Assembly: GCF_042477335.2 (NCBI RefSeq) | Contig: NC_091245.1 | Location: 228,655,501-228,719,500 of the forward strand | Length of the DNA: 64,000 nt | From: Ovis canadensis | Lineage: Eukaryota > Chordata > Mammalia > Artiodactyla > Bovidae | Direction of reading: 5' to 3' | In this document: one piece after another, positions 1 to 11,274 of the stretch | Position numbering within the stretch: the first letter of the stretch is position 1 | How the letters are laid out: each line of letters begins with the position of its first letter | Position numbers and translations under genes: made by a program | Notes under the pieces: generated by a model | The model's input: the letters and a program-made list of their open reading frames with translations, nothing else | Databases searched by the model: none | Told to the model about the DNA's origin: nothing

Positions 1-505
1 AAAGAGTATGAAAGTTCCTCACAAAATTAAAAACATAAATATCATATGATTGAGAAATTCCACTTCTGAGTATTTATCCAAAGAAAATGAAAACACTAAC
101 TTGAAAAAGATTTAAGCACCTCAAGTTCACTGCAGCATTATTTACAATAACCAAAGTGAAGTGGCTCAGTCGTGTCCGACTCTCTGAGACCCCATGGACT
201 GTAGCCTACCAGGCTCCTCCCTCCATGGGATTCTCCAGGCAAGAGTACTGGAGTGGGTTCCTTCTCCAGGAGATCTTCCCGACCCAGGGATCGAACCCAA
301 GTCTCCCGCATTCCAGGCAGACGCTTTAACCTCTGAGCCACCAGGGAATGGAAATAAACATCCATTGATGGGTGAATATATAGAAAAAATATGGTGCACA
401 TACATATGTACAGCAGAATATTATTCTACCATAAAAAAAGAAGGAAATCATGCCATTTGCAACAACATGGATGGACTTTGAGGGCATTATGAACAAACTA
501 GGTGA
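1..505 (+). mobile_element. Old L1 3' end (ORF2 C-terminal end), split by a Bov-tA
   Basis: Positions 1-154 and 348-505 are two halves of one L1 LINE segment in sense orientation. The first half covers the stretch of late ORF2 with the 'gcagcattatttacaata' phrase. The second half resumes with the 'catccattgatgggtgaat' phrase and the part encoding the ORF2 C-terminal YYS-IKK-like motif. The halves are separated by a minus-strand SINE. The copy has many substitutions and indels and is non-functional. It continues beyond the left edge of the window. Confidence 0.75.
155..347 (-). mobile_element. Bov-tA SINE inserted in L1
   Basis: This ruminant SINE is read here as its reverse complement: the BovB-derived tail (gctcagtcgtgtccgact) is on the left and the tRNA-Glu-derived head, ending in gagccaccaggga, is on the right. 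The B-box equivalent lies in the 'gggatcgaaccc' stretch near 288. It interrupts the L1 at 154/348. I could not identify a clean target-site duplication. Confidence 0.9.
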
Positions 506-664
506 AACTTTAATATCGGTATCTTTGCTATTTTCTTCTTTAAGACTTACTTGTGTTAGATTATTGCTACTATTTTAAATTACAGATAGCCTTTTTATAA
601 AATGAGGAATTACTTTACTTATTTTGTATCTATTCCTCAGTTTTTAAAAGCTACACAGCACTTC

Positions 665-1225
665 AAAATGGCAGTGAAGATATGGAGAACAACCTAAGTG
701 TCTGTCAATGAATAAAGATATGGAATATATATACAATAAAATCTTATTCAGTCGTGAGAAAGAAGGAAACTCTGCCTTTTTCAACAACATGGAGATACTT
801 GAGGGTGTTCTGTTAAGTAAAATAAGTCAGAGAAAGACTGATATTGCATGGTATCACTTATATGTGGAACCTTAAAAAATAGTCAGACTCATAGGCAAAA
901 TAGGAAAGTGGTTGTCAGAGCCTAGGAGTTGGGAAATAAGTTGAGGTTGGTAAAATGGTACAAACTTTCAGCTGTAAAATGAATAAGATTTGATGACATA
1001 ATGGAAAGCATGGTGACTAAGTTGATAACACTGATAACACTATTCAATTGAAATTGGCTAAGAGTAGAACTTAAATATTCTCAACAAATTTATAAGAAAG
1101 AGGTTGTGCTAATTAGATGAAGGAATCCTTTCACAACGTATATGCATATAAAATCAATATGATGTACACTCTAAATCTTAACATTTTTATTTGTCAATTC
1201 TGCCTCAAAGATGAAAAAATTCTTA
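665..1225 (+). mobile_element. Second old L1 3' end (ORF2 tail plus 3'UTR)
   Basis: This is an independent, diverged L1 copy. It again contains the ORF2 end ('acaacctaagtgtctgtcaa', then the region of the YYS-like motif near 745). It then runs through the conserved 3'UTR phrases for 'ataagtcagagaaagac', 'actttcagctgtaaaatgaataag' and 'catggtgacta', to a 'gtacactctaaatcttaac' near-terminal segment. It repeats sequence already seen at 348-505, so it is a separate insertion and not a continuation. Confidence 0.75.
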
Positions 1226-1239
1226 CACACTACTTTATT

Positions 1240-2330
1240 ATGTAGATATATTTACATGTATTTAACCACTCCACTAGTGATGGGATTCAGTCTATTGCCA
1301 ATCGTTTTTGTATTCAGGTGAATATAAATATATAATTATGATACTTTTGATAAATATTTTAACTATCCCTTTAGACAGAGTCTGTAGGGATGGAATTCAC
1401 ACTTCTTTAAGTATAATATGAGTTTTTTTCCTCACGTTCTCACAAGCTAAATACTATCAAATACTTTGCTATATGTCAGTGGTGTCTCTTACTATTTAGG
1501 TTGAGCATCTTTTTCATTTAGGAACATTTCATATTTTCTTTTTAAGGAATTCTGTGTTTATTCTTCATTTTTCTATGGTGTCATTTTCTTATCAATGCAC
1601 AGGGATGCTTATTTATTGAGAAAGTTGGCATGCTCATCATTTTGCTAGATGAATCTCAAGTATTTTTCATGTTTATTCTTTGGTTTTGCTTTATGGGGGC
1701 TTCCTTATGCTGAATTTTTATGGGTTATGTAGTCTAATTTATCACTTTTATATTTTCTGAGTTTAATGAGGTACTTAGAAACATTTTCTTCATCTGTTAC
1801 TCAACATTCCCATAGCTTGGTCAAGTTAACCAAATTTTTTTTTAACCATTGATCTTTGATTCATATTGATTTAATTTGTAATAAGGTATGAATCCAACAT
1901 GCACTTTTCTCAGATGACTATCAATTGTTCCCAAACTTGTACTGCCATCACTCTTTTATCCTTGGTGTTTTGAAATGTTACTTTAATTATGAAATAGTGG
2001 TATGTATTTGGTTCTACTTCTGTTATATTTAATTTGGTCCCATCGATCTGTCTCAACTCATATGCCAGTTTTATATAAACATCTAGCAGACCTAGTTCCC
2101 TCTCATTATTTATCTCCAGTACTTTCTTATAAATCTTGAATATTTTTACATTAACATTATTATTAGCTGGTTACCGTTTTGTTGTCATTTTCTTTAACTA
2201 CAGGTTGCATAAATTATATAGATTACCTCTGGAGAACTAGTCCTTATGATTTTGGATGTTCATATTTTATGTTAATTCTGTCATTATGGCTCCTTCCAGA
2301 GAATTTAAAAATTGTCCTCATCTAGAACCT
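1240..2330 (-). mobile_element. Ancient L1 ORF2 segment, antisense, heavily diverged
   Basis: Colinear with the reverse complement of L1 ORF2, from its 3' side leftward: a 'ttgagcatcttttt' stretch at about 1502, a 'gtctaatttatcac' stretch at about 1731, a 'ttgatctttgattca' zone at about 1850 and a 'cccatcgatctgtctcaactcatatgcc' zone at about 2040. Similarity is patchy, with many stops. The right half (2130-2330) is the weakest. It could be HAL1 and not L1 proper. Confidence 0.45.
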
Positions 2331-3610
2331 ACACACGTATTAAATATATTCCTATTTTATTTTTGCTTTTGTTGAAATCAATGCAAATCAGTCTTTTCAA
2401 TTTGTTTTTTAAATAACTGTCTGCCTATATAAAAATAAATGTTCTATAAAAAGTATGTACTCAGCTGTTTATTAAATTGTCATTGTAGATATTGTTTTAT
2501 CAGTTTTTCCTGAGACATAGCATGTCCTTCTAAGTTGTAAGTTAAGATCATCATTTATTTCTAGATAGTTTTAGTAAACAGTTGTTTTGCCTTATTTCTC
2601 TTCTTTGAGGAACATGTGTTTCTGATTCCCTTTCCTTATCTTCAATATCCATCATTTTCTATCTCAAATCTATCCTAGTTTTCTATTGTTCTTACCCTTT
2701 TATTCCTATCCTCTATGTTCTCTTCCAAACATATCGCTTCCAATTTTTCTATTTCTGTAATTATTTGATTTCTTTCCTTTCACTTGATTCCTGCCAACTA
2801 AAATTTTATCTTTTGTCTCATCATCCCTTTCTTTCATATGTACTTAAATCTCTCATTTCATAGACTCAGTTGTTTCATATATGCAGTTGTTTAATTAAGA
2901 AGTGTTTGACCACAATTTCCATTAGCTTAGTAGTAGTATATCTCTGTGGAGTGATACTTTTCATTCATCAAATGTTGCTAATGTTTCTTTACTCCTTTTT
3001 CTTATATCTTTGACTATATCCTGTGACAAATCTTTTTTTTTTTTTTAACTCACCATTTTAGGAGGCAACTTTTTCCTCTCAGGCTATCTGCATGAGATTC
3101 ATGGTGAAGGACAGATCCCACTTTCCTTTTGATTGGAATTTCCATTATGGCCCAGTTTTGTGTATGTTCTTTCAATCTTTAACTCTTCCCAGACTACAGT
3201 GTACTTTCTCTACCCATCCCCATTGACACACTATGTGTTAAAACTATAGTCAGTCTTTGTTGTTCCTTTTTCAGTCACAATTAGTCACAGGGAAACTCCC
3301 AACCTAATCTCTGCATACAATTCCCACCATTACAAAGAGAGCGTTAGATATTCCATTTTGTGATAGGCTCCTCATTTTGAAATATTTTCTTTGCATCTTC
3401 TCCTCGTAACCACAAGTATATGCTCTCTTCCTCTTCTTGCACCTCTGACTTGATATTCACCATTATTTGGTTCCATTTTGATCTATGTTTTGATCTGTGT
3501 TTCAGTTTTGTTCTAGTTTCACTGAATGAATTAGAGAAAGCATTTATTTCTCAATATTCTGCATGTTTTTCAGGAGAATGAGTAAAAGCTGACTTTAGGC
3601 CCTTACCTTT
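2331..3610. other. No recognised feature; AT- and pyrimidine-rich
   Basis: No convincing exon or repeat family seen. The plus strand is pyrimidine-rich around 2580-2860 and carries a T-run near 3031-3046. Some of it may be continued, unrecognisable L1/HAL1 antisense sequence. Confidence 0.4.
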
Positions 3611-3619
3611 AAACCAGAA

Positions 3620-4930
3620 GTCTTGCAAGTGGATTTCTAAGCAATCCATCCAGTAAAAATTCTAAAACTAGACATTACTATTTTTAAAATAGTGCAAAGA
3701 CATACTACAGACTATGAAAAGATAGCTCTAAGTCATATAAGCAGAAACAAAATTGAAATATAGACTATAAAGAATTTATGCAAATCATAACACAAAGACA
3801 ACAGCCCAAGAAAAAGTTTTTATGCAAAGTGATTTATAAAAGAAATTCAAATTACCAAATAGACATATGGAAAATACTGAACTTCAGTGGTAGTCATGTG
3901 AGCAAAAAAATTTTAAATCTAATCTTGAAAAATGTGAAACAGGGGATGAGAGGTAATCTCACATTCTGATAGAAGCATCAGCTCAGTTCAGTTCAGCTGC
4001 AGAAAGTGAAGAGGAACTAAAAAGCCTCTTGATGAAAGTGAAAGAGGAGAGTGAAAAAGTTGGCTTAAAGCTCAACATTCAGAAAACGAAGATCATGGCA
4101 TCTGGTCCCATCACTTCATGGGAAATAGATGGGGAAACAGTGGAAACTGTGTCAGACTTTATTTTGAGGGGCTCCAAAATCACTGCAGATGGTGACTGCA
4201 GCCATGAAATTAAAAGACGCTTATTCTTTGAAAGGAAAGTTATGACCAACCTAGACAGCATATTCAAAAGCAGAGACATTACTTTGCCAATGAAGTTTCG
4301 TCTAGTCAAGGCTATGGTTTTTCCAGTGGTCATGTATGGATGTGAGAGTTGGACTGTAAAGAAGGCTGAGAGCCGAAGAATTCATGCTTTTGAACTGTGG
4401 TGTTGGAGAAGACTCTTGGGAGTCCCTTGAACCACAAGGAGATCCAACCAGTCCATCCTAAAGGAGATTAGTCCTGGGTGTTCTTTGGAAGGACTGATGC
4501 TAAACTTGAAACTCCAGTACTTTGGCCACTTCATGCGAAGAGCTAACTCATTGGAAAAGACTGATCCTGGGATGGATTGGGGGCAGGAGGAGAAGAGGAC
4601 AACAGAGGATGAGATGGCTGGATGGCATCACTGATTTGATGGACGTGAGTCTGAGTGAACTCTGGGAGTTGGTGATGGACAGGGAGGCCTGGCATGCCGC
4701 AATTCATGGGGTCGCAAAGAGTCGGACTCGACCGAGCGACTGAACATACTTTGGTGCAAACATCTTAGAAAAAAAAATGACAATTGCTAGGCTGAAGACC
4801 CAGCAATTCCATTCTTAACTGTATATTCAAGAAAGAAACTTGCCTAAGAGCAGGGTTTTTTGACAGAAGTCAGAAACAATCTAAATTTACATCAACTGAA
4901 GAATGAATATACATTTATAGCATCCCAAAC
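3620..4930 (+). mobile_element. L1M/HAL1-type LINE fragment split by a BovB
   Basis: Positions 3620-3984 match a late-ORF2-like stretch (spaced lysine-rich, 'aaagaaattcaaattaccaaatag'). After the BovB, 4749-4930 resumes with the 'gacccagcaattccattctta' phrase that follows it in L1/HAL1 elements, and then 'gaagtcagaaacaatctaaatt'. Order and strand agree across the insertion. Divergence is high, so subfamily assignment is open. Confidence 0.5.
3985..4748 (+). mobile_element. BovB LINE, 5'-truncated, RT C-terminal part
   Basis: An RTE-class BovB copy of about 0.76 kb. The reading frame from 4029 encodes the BovB segment after the RT palm (residues such as LKLNIQKTKIMASG, then [14 protein letters not shown] and [17 protein letters not shown]), followed after a stop at about 4430 by the C-terminal [18 protein letters not shown] region. 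The 3' end reads gagcgactgaa. The YADD motif is not included because truncation occurs just downstream of it. The first 20 bases resemble the element's own tail in antisense. Confidence 0.9.
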
Positions 4931-6076
4931 CATGCTGCTGCTGCTGAAATATTGCAAATCTGTAAAAAATGAGTTTTATATATAAAATTATAAACACATG
5001 TAAAAAATAATGCTGCCAATAAAAGTCTAAAATTATATGAACATAATGCTGTTTAAAATTTTTATATAGAATAATATGCTACATATATTTTTAGGATTAA
5101 ATTCAAATCTCAATAAAAGTATTTTTAAAAGTACAAGAATGTTGTTAACAAGTATCAAATGTAGTATTTACTCCAGGAATCCCCGTAAGTATTTGGGAAC
5201 ATGAATCGAGTACAAACCCAAACTTTAGGCAATCAACATTCAGACAATAGTTGTATGAATATGAACTATGTCTAAGTGTTAAGTAATTAAAAGTGTTAAC
5301 TCACAAGCTGGTAATATTGAGGACATTTGAACACTTACATACAACCCACAGCCACCAGTTCAAATTGCTCCACTGAGAAATCCATCATTTGAACCACTCA
5401 CAAACATGTTTGCTTCTGTCTCCATTTCTTCTTTGTTTCACTCCACCACGGCAAATCACAAAAGCTTAAACATCAGATTGGACTGGCAATCCATCTAAAT
5501 ACATATAGACAGACACATGGCGTGTTAAAGTAACAGAGACTATAGCGCTATAGCCAGGGTCATCCCATTTTGTAAAGGAGACAGTAAACATGGCCACTGT
5601 CTCTCTCAGGCTGAGCAGCCATAGTCAAGGTTTTTATAACAAATTTTTGTACAATGATTAATGACAGATCGATCCATCTCCTGCAAAATGAGGCTGAACA
5701 ACACTGAATGTGAACCAGAGAACCTTTATTTTTTTCTATCTTTAGTGTATTTTTTCTCTGTCCTTTGATCTTCTAAATTTTGAAGTAAAGTTTGCAAGGT
5801 ATTAAGAATCTCAATAACCACTTATAAAAATCTAGAAACCCTAGAAATCTTATAAACTCTACAAAACTATTTATAATTAAAATTAACATTTGTCTCAATA
5901 TAAAAAAATAAAATTGAATTATAGATTGGTTTATTTATCTGCAGTGGAAAGTTATTAAGCCTGGGGCTGCTCACCATCTTTCTATAGCAGTAATGAACCT
6001 TGTCAACCTATACAGAAACCAGAGGCAAATGATCAGAAATCAAAGACATTACACCTTCTAAGACAGCATTTTTAGT
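4931..6076. other. No recognised feature
   Basis: AT-rich sequence with a short CTG run near 4933-4946. Positions 5330-5720 are more GC-balanced and may be an old repeat, but I could not place it. No coding exon seen. Confidence 0.4.
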
Positions 6077-6315
6077 AAGACTCACAAAAGTGAAGTGAAG
6101 TTGCTCAGTCATGTCCAACTCTTTGCAACCATATGGACTGTAGCCCACCAGGCTCCTCCATCCATGGGATGGATTCTTCAGGCAAGAATATTGGAATGGG
6201 TTGCTACTTCCTTCTCCAGGGGATCTTCCCAACCCAAGGATCAAACCCAAGTTTCCCACATTGCAGGCAGATGCTTTAACCTCTGAGCCACTAGGGAAGC
6301 CCAAGACTCACAAAG
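6077..6315 (-). mobile_element. Bov-tA SINE with 12-bp target-site duplication
   Basis: Reverse-oriented Bov-tA, 6089-6302, full tail-to-head structure (ttgctcagtcatgtccaact to gagccactagggaagc). It is flanked by the perfect direct repeat aagactcacaaa at 6077-6088 and 6303-6314, the hallmark of target-primed insertion by the partner LINE machinery. Confidence 0.93.
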
Positions 6316-7590
6316 ATAGTAGGAGATCTGTTTCCCATGGTTCTTTATATCTGAGGGTAGTTTACTAGGATTTAGCAAGGACAGACATCAAACTTTCAAA
6401 GAAGGTGCTTGTTACTTGGACCATAGGCATGTAAGCTAGCACCAGCAGGGGCATCAACCCATCCCCTGGTATAATCAAGATCAAGCCTAGGGTCCACAGA
6501 ATTATCCAGGCTCGCAGACCTGACTCACTCACTACCTCAGCACTCTCCCTAAGATGATTACTTCAAGCAATGGGCTGTTGCCAGTTTTGAGGAAAAATGT
6601 TCAGTTCCTGAATCATTTGCCAGGAATAAGGTAAACTCCCTTTCTGGGATACCAGCCCCCAGGAAATCAATCTTAGACAATTAACCCCTTCCTCTCACTC
6701 TCAAAGTTAGAAGTCAGAACTCATTTCCCTGCCACCTTTATAGATAGGACACTGGCATGTGACTTAATCTAGGCCAATCAGGAACAGCCACCAGAACCGT
6801 CAGTCTGGAAATGAGCCACATGAGGATACAGCCATGATGAGGAATCTGTCTTCTGCTCAGAATAGTGAGAGGAAATTCAGGCTTTAGGAAGCAGCATGAA
6901 CAGGGTTTCTGCTGTTCGTGCCTAATGTCTACGATGCAATCTGCAGCTCTGTCTCTCAATGGCCACAGCAGTGGTCTGTTTGCTGAGGCAGAACTCAGGG
7001 AATTGTTTGTACATTTTCTCAGGTTGTGTAGCTTCAAACCCTATATCTATAATATTCCCGAAGATTATATACTCTACCTAACGTATTTTAACAAATTCCT
7101 TTTCTGTTTAAACAAGCTAAGCAGCTTTCTTTATTTCCATCCAAAATGCTGACAGATATGGCATTAGTTGCAGGCATGGCTGAAGAAACAATGTACTTAT
7201 GAAAACAGAAATCTGAGATTGGTTATATGGACAGGTTGAATTTGGAGGTATTAAAAGTCCAGCTCATGAAACACAGTGATTGAGCATTTAATTAGGTTAT
7301 CACCTATGGTTTCCAGGAATAAAGAGCTAATTGCAGGCTAACTGCAGAGCAGAGAAGCCACTGCCACAGAACAGTGTGAAGGACCTAAAGAATACAAACC
7401 CTATAGAGTCAACTGTCTCCTAATTAGACTCAAGAATCATCAAAAAGGGTATCATATACTCAAAATCCCAAATTCACAGCTCAAAGTACAGTGAGAGAAC
7501 CAGGAATTTTCTATGACCAGACTAAGAGAAATCTAGTCTCTTAGAAGTGTAATCACATCTAGTAGTGTGACTACACTTTATCACTAAGTG
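6316..7590. other. Unassigned, probably old repeat-derived sequence
   Basis: No clear family. Positions 6740-6850 contain a 'gtgacttaatctaggccaatcagga' type phrase seen in several mammalian LTR and DNA repeats, so part of this may be an old LTR, possibly belonging to the retroviral fossil that follows. The small open frames here lack any recognisable domain. Confidence 0.35.
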
Positions 7591-8057
7591 TACACTATTC
7601 AGTCACAGGGCTGAGATAAGCAAATAATTAAATTCTGTCAAATGACAGCATCAGAATGGATGTCCTTGCCAGATCTCTGTGGTAAAATTCAGACCACTAA
7701 TAGGGTAAGAGTAGAACCCTGAAAATTGAAACAGAGACCCATGAGGATTTAAATGCCTCTGAGCACTCTGAATTCCCCAAACTAAGCCTCCTTCAAAGTG
7801 GAAGCAGTTTTCTCTCCCCTTTGCTGGGCAGTCCTTCCTTACATAAACACCTGTCAATGCCCTAGACTAGACCTTTGCCTGGTGAAAGGCAGCCATTCTC
7901 CTGGGTCCTGATATCCACAGACCCAAGACAAGAGTTAAATTCTTACTGGGGTAGAGGTGGTGGGTGAGGAGCATCTTACATATTTAACTTCAGGTGGTGA
8001 AACTTTATCCCATCAAAAAATGTAAAATTTGCTCATTTATATTAGTGGAATCCTTGA

Positions 8058-8100
8058 GTGTGTGTGTGTATATATATATGTACATATGTATATATGAATA
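8058..8100. repeat. Compound (GT)n/(AT)n microsatellite
   Basis: A run of gtgtgtgtgt passes into alternating tatata with interruptions (tgtacatatgtatatatg). A potential length polymorphism. Confidence 0.85.
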
Positions 8101-9129
8101 TAGATTAGATATTATACTCAGAAGGAACAGAAATTCCTTGAAAATAATCTAGTTTCTCACTACAGGTAAATTCTGAAGAGATTTCATCTACATAAACAGC
8201 TGAAAATTGGTCTAAACATCTGCCAAGCTGACTGACCTGAATTTGTGGTAGTAAATAAAGTTAGAGGGTAAGGAATTCTAGGTGTAATGCACCAAAGAAG
8301 ACTAAGACTAATAATGCAGACTAAGGAGCCCATTCCTTAGTAATGCATACTAAGGAACCCAACATCTTGAGAAGCTACAAAAATCAAAGTGGTTTTTAAT
8401 AGGTAGCATGAAATCCATTCCCCTGATACTGCCAAGGTCTCCAAAGCATGTCCCTTAAGAGAGTCCATTAGAAAAGCCCTTCACAAAATCACTGAGAGTA
8501 GCATTGCCTCTAAGAGCATCAATATATCTTAAAAGCATGAAGATAGCTATTCTCTGTTGTCCAGAAATATGTGTGGATGCGGTACTTTTGAAATGGGCTC
8601 TCTATTTCAAAGATGATGCTGAACCCCTTGGGTGGCAAAAAGCAATGGCTTAGAAACAGAAGAGGGGATATAAACAGTTACATGAAACAGCTGCATTAGA
8701 AAGATGATCAGGATGATCTGGCCCACAGGGATCTTTCATAATGGATATCTGATTGCTGGTTTCTTAGGACCTAAGCAGTTGGGCAGTTCACTTGAATCGG
8801 TTCACAGACCTGGCATGCCTTTCATAAGGAGAAAGTGTGTATAACTGGAGTATGGTATAAGGACCTCAAAAGTGTCCATTGTAAATCTTCCTTTATGGCT
8901 TCCCCCAGAGGTTCCATGGTTAGCCACAATGCTAAATGTGCACGGAGGAGAGGAACATCACAAGTTAGTTCAAAAATGATTAGATACTAGCTTTAATCTC
9001 ATAGTCCCTGAAAGTGACAGAATATTATCTTCTACTGGTAATAATGGTGTTTCTAGAAAAAAACAGAATTGTAATCAGAGACCACCTGAATTGACAGAAC
9101 TAATCTCTTCTGTGGCTTACAACAATGAT

Positions 9130-9470
9130 TACATTGTGCTCATAAATCTGCTACTTAGATTTGGTAGTGAAGGCTCATCTCTGCTCTATTTAGCAACAAC
9201 TTGGAGGCAGAGTCATCTGTAGACTCATTCGCTTATATCTGATAGTTGACTCTGGCTGTTGGCCAGAGCACTTTTAAGTCTTAGCCGGTGCTGTCCTTCA
9301 GAGCACAAACAAGTAGCCACTGGATATAGCCTGAACTTCCTCACTCATGGTGGTTGTGTTCCAATCACCACAAGCATCTCAAGAAAGAGAGCAAGCCAGG
9401 AAGAAGTTTCATCTCCATTTCTAACATAGCCTGGGAAATAGGCGGTATCATTTTTCCCATAGTCTATAAG
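9130..9470. mobile_element. Possible LTR-type repeat nested in the ERVL region
   Basis: The segment contains 'gactctggctgttggccagagcac' and a following 'caagaaagagagcaagcc' zone reminiscent of a common mammalian LTR-class repeat. It has no counterpart in the ERVL pol order. Subfamily and orientation were not determined. Confidence 0.3.
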
Positions 9471-9473
9471 GCA

Positions 9474-9790
9474 AGTGAAGTGAAGCAAAAGTTTCTCAGT
9501 CCTGTCCGACTCTTTGTGACACTATGGACTGTAGTCCATGGAATTCTCCAGGCTAGAATACTGGAGGGGGTAGCCATTCCATTCTCCAGGGCATCATCCC
9601 AACCCAGGGATCAAATCCACGTTTCCAGCATTGCAGGCAGATTCTTTACCAGCTGAGCCAGAAGGGAAGCTCAAGAATACTGGAGCAGGTAACCTATCCC
9701 TTCTCCAGCAGATCTTACCAACCCAGAAATCAAACCAGGGTCTCCTGAATTACATGCAGATTCTTTACCAGCTGAGCTACCAAGGAAGCC
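9474..9790 (-). mobile_element. Bov-tA SINE with a tandem duplicated tRNA-side half
   Basis: A complete reverse-oriented Bov-tA (9474-9671) is followed immediately by a second partial unit (9672-9790). The second unit repeats only the part from 'aagaatactggag' to the tRNA head 'gagctaccaaggaagc'. The two tRNA-side halves differ at many sites, so the duplication is not recent. Confidence 0.85.
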
Positions 9791-11030
9791 CTCTATTAGT
9801 CAAAGCAGTCACAAATATCTCACTATATTCAAGGTGCAGAAGTACTGAATTTACCTCTTGACGGGGAAGTAAAAAGGTTCTGGAAGAACCTGGAGAACCA
9901 GAAAAATCATTTCAGCCATTCTAGAAATACATAATCTTTCACCTCATTTTTACATTCTTTATCTGGTTCCAGTGTGTATAGTTGGAACAGATATATACTC
10001 GGTAACTAGAAAACATCTCCACACTGCCTCCCAAATGAATGAACCTTATAAATGGCAAAAATCATACATATTTAATCAGGCAATTTCTCCCATTGTAGCA
10101 GTTCCCAAAAGTTTGGTTTCATTTGGGGAGCAAATAAGCCCTGCTTCTGCTTGACTGCTGGTTCATAAATACTGATCTGACATTTCTTTTATTTTTGCTA
10201 TCCCAGTCAGTAGAGAATATGAGAAGAACTCTATTTCTCTAAGGTAGAGAAATAGTATACCTTCACTGTCTTATAACTGGGCTAATGTTACAGTAAGTTA
10301 ATGGAGAAAACTTTGATTTTACCATCTCACAGAATGCCATGCTGTCCACTGAACAGCAAATCTTTCCTAATCACTCAATGCCAGCCCCTGTAAGCCAGCT
10401 GTTGTACTGTACTTTTCAAGTTAGTATACTGTAAGATTAAATTTTTTCTTTATTTTTGCTTGCTTGTTATGTATTTGTGAAAAAATGCAGTATAAACATT
10501 AAGTACAGTACTATATAGCCAATTGAGTTACTTGGGTACCTAGACTAACTTTGTTGGACTTATAAACTGGAGTTAGAATATGCTCTCGGAATGGACCTCA
10601 TTCATATGTATGGGACTTATTGTACTGATGTCATCATAGATCGAGGTCCTGATACACAAAAAGTGGCAGTATTTTGGATGCCATAGTAATAGGTGGGTAC
10701 TAGTAGCTGCAAGAACAATCTCAGAAAATTTCAGAAATCTGCTACCCCCATGAATTTTCAGAATATAGGGGGCAGTTAAAGTTGCCACACCTTGCAATTC
10801 TATCTCCTGCGAGAAAGATGACACTTGTCTGATACTAAATTTTAAGGAAAATATCCTCATGAAGCCTGTTTTATGTGCTATCGGAAGTCACTTATTAAGG
10901 CCCCAGTTGAGGGTGGTTCTCCTGTTAGCCCAGACTGCAATTCAAGCAGATCTTTCTCTCAGCCCCTATGAACATGGTGCTTAGAGTATCTAAGACAACT
11001 CAGATGGCTTTGTGGAAATTAAGTCCCACT

Positions 11031-11274
11031 AAGTACTCTTGCCTAGAAAGTCCCATGGATGGAGGAGCCTGGTGGGCTGCAGTCCATGGGGTCGAGAAGA
11101 GTCGGAAATGACTGAGCGACTTCCCTTTCACTTTCACGCATCGGGGAAGGGAATGGCAACCCACTCCAGTGTTCTTGTCTGGAGAATCCCAGGGATGGAG
11201 GAGCCTGATGGGCTGCTATCTATGGGGTCGCACAGAGTAGGACATGACTGAAGAGATTTAGTAGTAGTAGTAGT
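11031..11274 (+). mobile_element. Bov-A2 dimeric SINE with (AGT)n end
   Basis: Two Bov-A units in sense orientation: the first from about 11031 to 'gactgagcgacttccctttcac', the linker 'actttcacgcatcggggaag', and the second unit ending in 'gaagagatttagtagtagtagtag'. The terminal trinucleotide run (AGT, mutated from AGC) is characteristic of Bov-A2. Confidence 0.88.

Noticed and set aside
194..481. 95-codon plus-strand open frame at the left end
   Set aside because: It runs through a reverse-oriented Bov-tA and into L1; no host domain. Frames of the same type recur at every Bov-tA.
2580..2860. Polypyrimidine tract as a splice acceptor region
   Set aside because: Diffuse pyrimidine richness over hundreds of bases, with no adjacent exon-like sequence.
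9474..9790. CRISPR-like repeated units
   Set aside because: The repeated units are SINE halves, diverged, with no spacers. Mammalian context.
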